DNA of 32,341 bases from contig JAQTME010000012.1 of the NCBI GenBank assembly GCA_028714535.1, positions 1 to 32,341 on the forward strand, read 5' to 3'. The notes below the pieces were generated by a model, which made no database searches, was not told the origin of the DNA, and saw only the letters and a list, made by a program, of their open reading frames with translations. The position numbers were made by a program, and so were the translations under genes. This document shows positions 1-6,833 of the stretch, in pieces (within the stretch, counting starts at the first letter, position 1; each line of letters begins with the position of its first letter). The stretch comes from Candidatus Iainarchaeum sp. (GTDB lineage Archaea > Micrarchaeota > Micrarchaeia > Anstonellales > Bilamarchaeaceae).

Positions 1-610
1 AGGTCACGCAGGGCTGGAACACGTCGATGAGCGCGAAGCCCTTGTGCGCTATCGCCTGCTTGATGGTCTCCTTCATGTGCGCCATGTCGCCTGCGAACAC
101 GCGTGCGACGAACGTCGCGCCGCCGCCTATGGCCGTGGCGACCGGGTTGAACGGCATCTCCACGACTCCGTATGGCGTCGTCTTGGTCTTCATGCCGAGC
201 TGCGAGGTGGGCGACGCCTGCCCTGTGGTGAGCCCGTATATCTGGTTGTCGTGGACCATGTAGACCAGGTCGTAGTTCCTCCGCATGATGTGTATGAAAT
301 GGCCTGCGCCTATGCCGTATCCGTCGCCGTCGCCCCCTACCGCGATCACGTTCAGCTTGTGGTTGGCCAGCTTTATGCCGGACGCGACCGGCAGGGTCCT
401 GCCGTGCAGGCCCTCGAATCCGTAGGTGTCCACGTAGTGGGGCAGCTTGCTGCTGCACCCTATGCCTGAAGATATCACGGTCTGGTGCGTTGGTATGTCC
501 AGCTCATGCAGCGCGCCCTTTATGGCCGCCACGATGGCGAAGTTGCCGCAGCCAGGGCACCATTGCGAGCGTTCCTTTACGTTGAAATCCGCGAGTTGCA
601 CTGTCATCAT
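1..610 (-). CDS. 2-oxoacid:ferredoxin oxidoreductase, beta subunit (3' end outside window)
   Basis: This is the thiamine-pyrophosphate subunit of a 2-oxoacid:acceptor oxidoreductase, which decarboxylates a 2-oxoacid to an acyl-CoA while reducing ferredoxin. Reading on the minus strand from an ATG at 610 (a second ATG follows at 607), the protein carries WCPGCGNFAIV near residue 17 and the TPP/Mg motif VGGDGDGYGIGAGH near residue 90, both hallmarks of the family's beta subunits. About 203 codons are present; the usual length is near 280-300, so the C-terminus is lost at the window edge. The start lies 6 nt after the stop of the alpha gene, with GGTGG just upstream, so the two genes form one operon. 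The substrate (pyruvate, 2-oxoglutarate or branched-chain) cannot be told from these motifs. Confidence 0.93.
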   Translation of the reverse strand, partial: MMTVQLADFNVKERSQWCPGCGNFAIVAAIKGALHELDIPTHQTVISSGIGCSSKLPHYVDTYGFEGLHGRTLPVASGIKLANHKLNVIAVGGDGDGYGIGAGHFIHIMRRNYDLVYMVHDNQIYGLTTGQASPTSQLGMKTKTTPYGVVEMPFNPVATAIGGGATFVARVFAGDMAHMKETIKQAIAHKGFALIDVFQPCVT

Positions 611-616
611 GACCAC

Positions 617-2425
617 CTACAGCCCGTATTTCTGGGTGTTGTAATACTCCAGGTCTTCCTTTTCCACGACCGTGATCGGCTTCCTTGCCTTGTAGGCGGT
701 TGCCTTGAGCTTCGTGACCTCCTCGGCTATCTGCTCAGGGAAGAACGGCCTGCCGTCGTATTTCAGGAGCGTGGCGTCCATCTTCACCGCAGCGTACTGC
801 CGCAGCAGGCCTGCGAACTGCGCGGTGGAGTTGTTCTCTACCATCACGAGCCTTTTGGATTTCTTGAGCAGCTTCTTGACCGCCCTGCCGTCGAGCGGGA
901 ACAGGTGCGTGAAGTGGATGAAGTTCGCCTTTATGCCTGCCTTCTCAAGCAGCTGCAGCGCGTCGAGCACCGGCAGTTTCATGGAGCCCCAGCCCACGAG
1001 CGTCACTTCAGCGTCATGCGGGCCATGAACCACCGGTGGCGGCATCTCCTTGAGAATCGCCTTCAGCTTGGCCGCGCGTTTGTCGACTTGTTTCGTGCGC
1101 ATCACGAAGTTCTCGGTGCTGAACCCGCGCTCGTCATGCTCGTACGATGAAGCGACATGGTTGCCGTTGGGCGTGCCGGGGAACACCCTTTCGGATATGC
1201 CGTCCCTGGTCAGCGCGTACCTTTTCCACCTTTCCATGGGCTGCAGTTGCGGCAGCTTTTTCGCCAGCTTGCCCCGTTCAATCTTCACCTTTGACTGGTC
1301 GAACTGCGCAGTGGAGAATATGGTCTCTGAAAGGTGCTTGTCGCTCAGGACTATGACCGGAATCTGGTATCTCTCCGCCAGGTTCAGCGCCTGGGCGGTC
1401 ATGAAGAAGCACTCCTGCACGTCCCCCGGGGCGAGCACTATCCTTGTGAAGTCATCCTGGGATGCATGGACCGCGAACCTGAGGTCGCCCTGGCCTGTCC
1501 AGGTCGGCAGGCCTGTGCTCGGGCCAGGCCTCTGGACGAGCACTGCCACCACTGGCGTCTCTGACATGGCAGCCATGCCGAGCGCCTCGACCATGAGCGC
1601 GAAACCACCCCCAGACGTCCCTGTCATGGCGCGCACGCCTGCATAGGAAGCGCCTATGGCGTAGTTCATGGCCGCTATCTCGTCCTCTGTCTGCTTGACC
1701 AGGAGGTTGAACTTCCTTTCATTCTCTATGAGGTAATGGAGTATGGTGGACGCGGGCGTCATGGGATAAGCGGCGAAGAACTTCATCCCCCCGCGGACCG
1801 CGCCGAGCGCGATTGCCTCGTTGCCGGTTATTATGATGCTCCTGTGGCTCGACAACGGCTTCACGGTCTTGGCGGATTTTATGCCGTTCGCCTTCGCGTA
1901 ATCGTAGCCTGCCTTGGCAGTGACGATGTTGACCTTGATTATCTCCTCGCCCTTGCGCCCCAGCTCGTCGCGTATGATGCCCTCGAGGATGTCGAACGGG
2001 TAGTCTATCATGGCCAGCGCAGCGCCCAGGGCCGCGGTGTTCTTCATCTGCTCTGTCCCGCCTGCTGCCTGCGCCAGCTTGGCGAGCGGCAGCGGGTACA
2101 TCTTCACGTCCTGGCGGACCGTGAACTTGCTCACGTCGATTAGCTCGTCGTACACTATGGCGCCCCCGCTTGCCATGGTGTTCATATGATAGAATATCGC
2201 GTCCTTGTTGAGCGCCATAAGCAGGTCCTGGTACTGCACAGGGGAATTTATCGGCTTGTCGCTTATGCGGACCTGCACTGTGTTGTGCCCGCCCCTTACC
2301 AGCGACGGGTATTCAGGATACCCTATCACATGGTATCCTCCGCGCGTGAAGCACTTGACCATCATGCGGCCGGTTATCATGACCCCTGCCCCGGCTTGGG
2401 CTGCTATCTTGCAGACGAAAACCAT
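617..2425 (-). CDS. 2-oxoacid:ferredoxin oxidoreductase, fused gamma-alpha subunit
   Basis: This is the large subunit of the two-subunit archaeal 2-oxoacid:ferredoxin oxidoreductase. Residues 1 to about 190 form the gamma domain (AAQAGAGVMITG, then EYPSLVRGGHNTVQVRIS). Residues from about 200 to 600 form the alpha domains, with YPMTPAS near residue 222, which corresponds to the YPITPSS motif of the Sulfolobus-type enzyme. The 602-residue length matches these fusions. The ATG at 2425 is supported by the gamma domain beginning immediately; a TATA-like CGTTTAAATT lies at about 2481-2491 on the minus strand. The beta gene follows 6 nt downstream. Sulfolobus-type enzymes act on several 2-oxoacids, so broad specificity is possible but not shown. 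The gamma-alpha fusion and the absence of a delta (ferredoxin-like) gene inside the window are consistent with the two-subunit type. Confidence 0.93.
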   Translation of the reverse strand: MVFVCKIAAQAGAGVMITGRMMVKCFTRGGYHVIGYPEYPSLVRGGHNTVQVRISDKPINSPVQYQDLLMALNKDAIFYHMNTMASGGAIVYDELIDVSKFTVRQDVKMYPLPLAKLAQAAGGTEQMKNTAALGAALAMIDYPFDILEGIIRDELGRKGEEIIKVNIVTAKAGYDYAKANGIKSAKTVKPLSSHRSIIITGNEAIALGAVRGGMKFFAAYPMTPASTILHYLIENERKFNLLVKQTEDEIAAMNYAIGASYAGVRAMTGTSGGGFALMVEALGMAAMSETPVVAVLVQRPGPSTGLPTWTGQGDLRFAVHASQDDFTRIVLAPGDVQECFFMTAQALNLAERYQIPVIVLSDKHLSETIFSTAQFDQSKVKIERGKLAKKLPQLQPMERWKRYALTRDGISERVFPGTPNGNHVASSYEHDERGFSTENFVMRTKQVDKRAAKLKAILKEMPPPVVHGPHDAEVTLVGWGSMKLPVLDALQLLEKAGIKANFIHFTHLFPLDGRAVKKLLKKSKRLVMVENNSTAQFAGLLRQYAAVKMDATLLKYDGRPFFPEQIAEEVTKLKATAYKARKPITVVEKEDLEYYNTQKYGL

Positions 2426-2542
2426 AGTTTCACTTTTTCATATGTATTCTGGTCGAACAGGGGTTAGTGTCAGAATACCTAATTTAAACGTATCGAATTG
2501 CCTGTCGGCATCTGACGTTGCCGCTGCCCTGCCGGCGATAAG

Positions 2543-2554
2543 TTTTTATATTTT
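2543..2554 (+). promoter_or_regulatory. TATA box for the unknown gene at 2585
   Basis: TTTTTATATTTT stands about 37 bp before the ATG at 2585 in an otherwise GC-rich stretch. This predicts transcription starting only about a dozen nucleotides before the start codon. The same TTTTTATA core occurs before both downstream genes. Confidence 0.6.
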
Positions 2555-2584
2555 GCCGTTGTCTGTAACCATATCGGCGACAGA

Positions 2585-3139
2585 ATGTTATTAGTAGCAG
2601 AGCCTCCCCGTAAGCCAGTTGCGAAAGGAGCACCGCCAGTGCTGGCACTCTTCAAGTCGGTCAGCTTCAGGTGCCTACACCCGGCGGTCGAACCAATTCA
2701 AACCGAGCCATCCATACTCACGGCTAAGATGGAAGGCAGGATAGAGGCGCTCTCGAAATGGCTCGTGCAGCGGATGCGGACGCGCAAGCAGCCAGTCGGT
2801 GCTGGACTCAATGGGCATCTCAACGACATCGCTGATGCCGTCCTGGAACTGCACCGGGATGAGCCCTTTGCGCTCTCCCTAGCCAAGCAGGCCCTCCATA
2901 AGGAGGTTGTCAAGGCGGTTCTCGAAGTGGATGGCGAGCGCTTTGAGAGGAAGTTTGAAGCGCTGATAAAAAAGCATTCGCAACTCGATCCTAACCTTCG
3001 AGAATACAAGGAAGTATACGTTCAAACGGCAAATTTCATCTCGTTGCAGATTGCTACCGAACTGGGCAATGTCCTGTGCCTGGAGCTGAGCCGGCTGGTA
3101 AGGTCTGGTATCGAAGAACAGGGACAAATGGTCGCATGA
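2585..3139 (+). CDS. Unknown protein, mostly helical, 184 aa
   Basis: I do not recognise this protein. It has no signal peptide, membrane segment or metal-binding motif. The first 40 residues are Pro-rich and probably disordered. The remainder (about 45-184) has the alternating charged and aliphatic pattern of a helical bundle (for example RIEALSKWLVQRM and KFEALIKKHSQLD). The ATG at 2585 follows a TATA box at a short-leader distance, and no Shine-Dalgarno sequence is visible. It is the first of three genes on the same strand that each have their own TTTTTATA promoter; the next two are paralogues of each other, but this one shows no obvious similarity to them. A functional link with the pair is only a guess from position. 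Confidence 0.75.
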   Translation: MLLVAEPPRKPVAKGAPPVLALFKSVSFRCLHPAVEPIQTEPSILTAKMEGRIEALSKWLVQRMRTRKQPVGAGLNGHLNDIADAVLELHRDEPFALSLAKQALHKEVVKAVLEVDGERFERKFEALIKKHSQLDPNLREYKEVYVQTANFISLQIATELGNVLCLELSRLVRSGIEEQGQMVA

Positions 3140-3172
3140 GCGTTTCCTGCTCATAAAACCCCATTTAGATAC

Positions 3173-3181
3173 ATTTTTATA
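3173..3181 (+). promoter_or_regulatory. TATA box of first tandem paralogue
   Basis: ATTTTTATA is centred about 29 bp before the ATG at 3206, predicting a leaderless transcript. The block from here to about 3194 is nearly repeated before the second paralogue at 4493. Confidence 0.7.
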
Positions 3182-3205
3182 CCTTTTATAACATAATAAT
3201 CTAGT

Positions 3206-4489
3206 ATGACCGCTCAGATTGTGAAAGATGCCCCCTCAGTGCAGAGGCTGATGTTCGGAAAGTATGTCACCCCCACCCAGATGGGCCATTGCCATTCGCC
3301 TGTCCTCTCGTTCATGCGGAACGCATCAGGTGTTAATACCCTTATTGATGGCGAGCCAAACCGCGCCGCAGGCGCTATTCCAATCACTTCTGCCGTTGAA
3401 GAGCGGCTGCACAGTGCGGCGCTGGACCTGGATACCCCTCCCTTCAGCAGGGACGCGGGCAAAGGGCCTTATGCCGACAAGGACGGCATGGTACAGCGGC
3501 TCGCCAGGGCAGTGATAAGCAATGCCGGCGACGACAGGGCACTCATCATAGACCGCGTAATGGACCTTCTCCGCCCATTTGCCGGTGTTCAAGCCGAGAT
3601 GCTCGCCCCCCGTACGTTCCATGATGAAGAGTTTAACTTCATATTATCTGACGGCTGTGCCGCCATCCCGGATGTGCTCCCTTATGCAGGCGCGATACTG
3701 ACGCAGAGGGAACGGCGCACGCTTAATGATGACACGGGCGCGCCATCCATCATCCTCACGAGCATGATGGAGCCCTATGTACTCGCTGCCGCAGTGCTGA
3801 GGCAGGCCGGTTTGGCTGCCTACCCTTCCCTCGCGGTGCTGCCTGATGAGCAGGGCGGGGAATTTTACACCCCGGTGATGTCCATTGTGAACGTGACCGG
3901 CGAGGTGCCGCTGCAGACATTCGCGCTGTTGCGGGCACACCCTGATTTCAGCTCGCTCATACTCATGAGCGATGCCGCGGTCATGGGCGTGCTGAACATC
4001 ATAGTGGCTGAAACCAGGGCAAAGCACCTGTGCGTGGACATCGTGGAGCACAGCAAGCAGGGCCTGGATATCCAGGAGAGCGTGGTGGACAACCAGCTCA
4101 AAAGGATAGCCAACGCGCTTTTCGAAGGGCACATGCTCTGGCCAGGGACCCATTTCATCAACGACGCCGTTGCCTTCATGAACAACGAACTCGCCAAGGC
4201 ATCAATAATCACCTACGTTAGCCAGAAAGAGGCCATGGAGGCCATGGGACCGTTATGCAACCAAATCGCAGCCGCCGTCGCCACGTCGCAGACGATCTCC
4301 GAGGCGTTGAGCCGGCTTGCAGCGTACGCCAATTCCCCTGCCGGGCTGACAATAGAGCAGCTATTTGAAGAGGCAGTGGGCCTTGCAACCCGGCTCTCAG
4401 GTAGTACGTTGACCTATCTTTCAATGTGCGTCGAATCCAGCCGGCCCCACGACACGTTCGAGCACAATCGGAAGCAGCCCGGGCAGTAA
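3206..4489 (+). CDS. Unknown protein, tandem paralogue A (possible degenerate transglutaminase-like fold), 427 aa
   Basis: I do not recognise this as a named family. It is clearly paralogous to the gene at 4524. Shared blocks are SVQRLxFG at the N-terminus, KGPYAD near residue 86, VMDLLRPF near 113, LTSMMEPY followed by VLRQAGLAAYPSLAV near residues 190-212, YTPVMSIV near 222, and ALFEGHMLWPG near 308. The middle block resembles the core helix and following strand of transglutaminase/DUF3857-type domains (LLRxxGIxAYPxL, then FNHxIVAV), but the positions that would be the catalytic Cys and His hold Met and Pro. If the fold is right, it is probably inactive. No signal peptide or membrane segment is present. 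The 40 C-terminal residues beyond the paralogue are polar. The ATG is leaderless relative to its TATA box. Confidence 0.8.
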   Translation: MTAQIVKDAPSVQRLMFGKYVTPTQMGHCHSPVLSFMRNASGVNTLIDGEPNRAAGAIPITSAVEERLHSAALDLDTPPFSRDAGKGPYADKDGMVQRLARAVISNAGDDRALIIDRVMDLLRPFAGVQAEMLAPRTFHDEEFNFILSDGCAAIPDVLPYAGAILTQRERRTLNDDTGAPSIILTSMMEPYVLAAAVLRQAGLAAYPSLAVLPDEQGGEFYTPVMSIVNVTGEVPLQTFALLRAHPDFSSLILMSDAAVMGVLNIIVAETRAKHLCVDIVEHSKQGLDIQESVVDNQLKRIANALFEGHMLWPGTHFINDAVAFMNNELAKASIITYVSQKEAMEAMGPLCNQIAAAVATSQTISEALSRLAAYANSPAGLTIEQLFEEAVGLATRLSGSTLTYLSMCVESSRPHDTFEHNRKQPGQ

Positions 4490-4492
4490 TCC

Positions 4493-4501
4493 ATTTTTAT
4501 A
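4493..4501 (+). promoter_or_regulatory. TATA box of second tandem paralogue
   Basis: ATTTTTATA is centred 27 bp before the ATG at 4524. Together with the following CTTTTTGCAACATA it closely matches the promoter at 3173. It begins within 5 nt of the stop codon of the upstream gene, so this gene can be transcribed independently. Confidence 0.7.
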
Positions 4502-4523
4502 CTTTTTGCAACATATTCAGATT

Positions 4524-5669
4524 ATGGCAGCGATAACACCGACCGGCTCAGTCCAGAGGCTGGACTTTGGCAGGCGGCTGGGCACCGATGCCCATGGAGC
4601 AAGGCGCCCGTTGCTGTCCAGCGGCGTCCTGACCGATATCCACATCACGCCTTCCCCTGGCATTTCCCGTGCCAGCCTGGTCTCTGCGGCCAGGGAGCTC
4701 ATGAGCCATGACCTGGAGCTGGACAAGGGCCCTTATGCAGACGCCCACGGTGCAGTCGCCTGGCTCCTGAACGACGTGAAGTCCCTCATCATGCAGGCTG
4801 CCGAAGGCAAGCCGACGCCGGACGCGCTTCTCAGGTGCGTCATGGACGTCCTCAGGCCCTACCGGGGCGCCGTCGCGGAAAGGCAGCTCCAGCGCAAATA
4901 CGTCAGCGAAAGCCACCATTTCCTGCTCAGCGAGGACGCGGTCATAGACGACTCGAAGCCGGCCTGCGCCGGGGAGCTCCTGACCGACATAAGGCGGCAG
5001 GTGGTCGAGACGGCGACCGGCAGGAATTTCACGCTGCTGACCAGCGTGATGGAGCCCTTCTTCATCGCCACGAGCCTGCTGCGCAGGCTTGAGATGGACG
5101 CATACCCTGCGCTGGCCAGCGTGGAGCCTGAAGCAGGGAAGGGGCTGCGCTACGAGCCGGTCATGGCAATCGTGAGCCTGGACAGCACTGCGCCCCTGCG
5201 CACGTTCCCGCTCCTGGGCCAGCACCCGGCCATGGACTCGCTCATACTGATAGGCGACGACGCCATGCAGGGCGTCGCCTGGGCCATCGTTGCCAGGAAG
5301 CTGGTGAACCAGGCGGCGCTGGAAATCGTGGGGCCTGAAGGCGCTTCGCCATCGCACAATATCAGGCCGGACCTTGACGCCATATCCGATGCGCTTTTCG
5401 AATGCTACAAGGCATGGCCAGGCTCGTTTTTCATAGAGGACGCGCTTGGCTTCATGCGGACAAGGATAACCGAGACGCTCGACCAGATAGGCATGCTGGC
5501 GCTTGACCGGGACATCGCCATACCAAGGGGCCTGAGGCAGACCGTCTTTTCCACGAGCCGGCTTGTTTTCGACTTCGTCCATCCCATAGCCGCGTCGAAG
5601 ACCGAGGACTACGTTGGCCGGGTCCTCCGCACCCTCAACGCGAGGATAAAGGAGACGCTGCCCGAGTAG
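4524..5669 (+). CDS. Unknown protein, tandem paralogue B (possible degenerate transglutaminase-like fold), 381 aa
   Basis: This is a paralogue of the gene at 3206, at roughly 30 percent identity by eye. Corresponding blocks are SVQRLDFG, KGPYADAHG, VMDVLRPYRG, LTSVMEPFF with LLRRLEMDAYPALA, YEPVMAIVSL, and ALFECYKAWPG. As in the partner, the Cys and His positions of a transglutaminase-like core are replaced (Val and Pro), while the acidic residue after the Cys position is retained as Glu. The start at 4524 is preferred over an in-frame upstream ATG at 4506 because it sits 27 bp after the TATA centre, and because the SVQRL block then lies 8 residues in, close to the spacing in the partner. No export signal is present. 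Function is unknown; retention of two diverged copies with like promoters suggests related roles under the same control. Confidence 0.8.
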   Translation: MAAITPTGSVQRLDFGRRLGTDAHGARRPLLSSGVLTDIHITPSPGISRASLVSAARELMSHDLELDKGPYADAHGAVAWLLNDVKSLIMQAAEGKPTPDALLRCVMDVLRPYRGAVAERQLQRKYVSESHHFLLSEDAVIDDSKPACAGELLTDIRRQVVETATGRNFTLLTSVMEPFFIATSLLRRLEMDAYPALASVEPEAGKGLRYEPVMAIVSLDSTAPLRTFPLLGQHPAMDSLILIGDDAMQGVAWAIVARKLVNQAALEIVGPEGASPSHNIRPDLDAISDALFECYKAWPGSFFIEDALGFMRTRITETLDQIGMLALDRDIAIPRGLRQTVFSTSRLVFDFVHPIAASKTEDYVGRVLRTLNARIKETLPE

Positions 5670-5745
5670 GAAAACGGGCCCGACGCGTTCCCGAACGGCG
5701 GGCCGTTCGCGTGCTTCAGGCCCTGCGGTGCGGCTGACGTTTTCA

Positions 5746-5844
5746 CGGGCCCGAAGGGATTTGAACCCTCATCTCAAGGTCACTCCTGCAATCAGGAGAG
5801 CGCATCCGAAGCCTTGCCGGTTATCCAGGTTACCGCACGGGCCC
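5746..5844 (-). tRNA. tRNA-Arg(UCG) with a 25-nt intron
   Basis: The minus-strand transcript folds as a complete tRNA. The acceptor stem is GGGCCCG/CGGGCCC with G73 and no encoded CCA. The D arm is CGGU/ACCG with A20 in the loop (an arginine identity base). The anticodon stem is CAAGG/CCUUG with loop CUUCGGA, and the T arm is GAGGG-UUCAAAU-CCCUU. The anticodon stem only closes if 25 nt (5781-5805) are removed at the canonical 37/38 position. The precursor shows a textbook bulge-helix-bulge: outer CAAGG/CCUUG, central CUUC/GGAG, inner UGCG/UGCA, and 3-nt bulges GGA and UGA. The gene starts 7 nt after the methionine aminopeptidase stop codon on the same strand, so it is probably co-transcribed with it. 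Confidence 0.95.
5781..5805 (-). other. tRNA-Arg intron (canonical 37/38)
   Basis: This 25-nt intron is predicted to be cut as GG^A at its 5' end and UG^A at its 3' end, between the second and third bases of the two 3-nt bulges as expected for the archaeal splicing endonuclease. Inside it CUCCUG and CAGGAG could also form an alternative hairpin. Confidence 0.9.
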
Positions 5845-5851
5845 AATAGCA

Positions 5852-6748
5852 TCATCGCGTAAGCACGTCGCATCCGTCCGCGGTCACGAGCACAGTGTGC
5901 TCTGCCTGGGACACGAGGCCGCGGCCCGCCTCCCTGAGGACCGGGTAGCCGCGGATGAAGTGGTTCTCGAGCAGCTCGCGCAATGCTGCGCTCACGAGCA
6001 GCTTGGACTGGAACTCCTTGCGCACCCAGCGCTCTGCGAACGGCAGCATGCGGTAGTTCTTCACGACGAATTCGACTATCTTGCGCGACTGCCTCATGCG
6101 CACGCCTGCGGGCGAGTATATGGAGAATATCTCGACCTGCTCAAGGTCCTCCACGAAGCCGGTGCCAGTGGTCGCGAACGGCTCTATGGCGAATATGTCG
6201 CCCTCCTGCAGCACGTAGGGCTCGTTCGTCTTCACGTTCGGTATCTCCACTCCCGCATGGAGCTCGTTGGACTTTATCATGTGTCCTGACAGGTTCGCTA
6301 TGGGTCTGAAGCCGTAGCCGGTTATGGTCTGTTCTATGCGTGTGCTCACCTCGGCCACCGGGGTGCCTGCCCTGGCTGTTTTTATCGCGTTTTCCAGCGC
6401 CTCGTCGGCCGCCTTCACCAGGACATCGTTCTTCCCGCTCAAATCAACGGTGTATGCGGTGTCCGAGAGCGCGCCGTTGACCTCTATGCCGAGGTCTATC
6501 TTGACCACGTCGTTCTCGTCCAGGGACGCCGTGGATTCGAACTCTGGCGTGTAGTGCGCCGCGATGTCGTTTATGGAGATGTTGACAGGGAACGCAGGCC
6601 TTCCGCCCTCCTCGCCTATCATCTGCTCTATGGTTTCCGCGATGTCAAGCAGGGATTCCCCTACCATGATGAGCCGCTTGCTCTGCTCGCGCACCCTGGA
6701 GGCCATCCCTCCGGATTCCCTGAACAGTTCGAGTTCCGCCTCTTCCAT
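5852..6748 (-). CDS. map: Methionine aminopeptidase, type II
   Basis: The enzyme removes the N-terminal methionine from nascent proteins. The 298-residue length and sequence match archaeal type II enzymes. The five metal ligands are visible: D85 (VKIDLGIEV), D96 (LSDTAY), H156 (SGHMIK), E189 (AIEPFA) and E283 (SQAEHTV). The substrate-contacting His of AAHYTP is at residue 65. The open frame runs further upstream, but that part is antisense to the divergent helicase gene; the ATG at 6748 gives the family's usual N-terminus and lies about 36 bp from a TTTAAA box at 6782-6787 on this strand. The gene is divergent from the helicase, and tRNA-Arg follows 7 nt after its stop. Confidence 0.95.
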   Translation of the reverse strand: MEEAELELFRESGGMASRVREQSKRLIMVGESLLDIAETIEQMIGEEGGRPAFPVNISINDIAAHYTPEFESTASLDENDVVKIDLGIEVNGALSDTAYTVDLSGKNDVLVKAADEALENAIKTARAGTPVAEVSTRIEQTITGYGFRPIANLSGHMIKSNELHAGVEIPNVKTNEPYVLQEGDIFAIEPFATTGTGFVEDLEQVEIFSIYSPAGVRMRQSRKIVEFVVKNYRMLPFAERWVRKEFQSKLLVSAALRELLENHFIRGYPVLREAGRGLVSQAEHTVLVTADGCDVLTR

Positions 6749-6800
6749 GTCAATCGCGATTACTATGTGAGCGGCTACAGTTTTAAAGTTGCCATCATGG

Positions 6801-6808
6801 TTTATATT
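6801..6808 (+). promoter_or_regulatory. TATA box of Lhr-like helicase gene
   Basis: TTTATATT lies 26-33 bp before the ATG at 6834, giving a leaderless transcript. It sets the start, against a TTG at 6789 that lies upstream of the promoter. A separate TTTAAA for the divergent methionine aminopeptidase gene is a few bases away. Confidence 0.7.
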
Positions 6809-6833
6809 CGGGAAGCGGCATAACGCATACTGC

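Noticed and set aside
4548-5582. Minus-strand open frame opposite the second paralogue (344 codons)
   Set aside because: The plus-strand frame has a leaderless promoter and a paralogue; the minus frame has neither and resembles other shadows.
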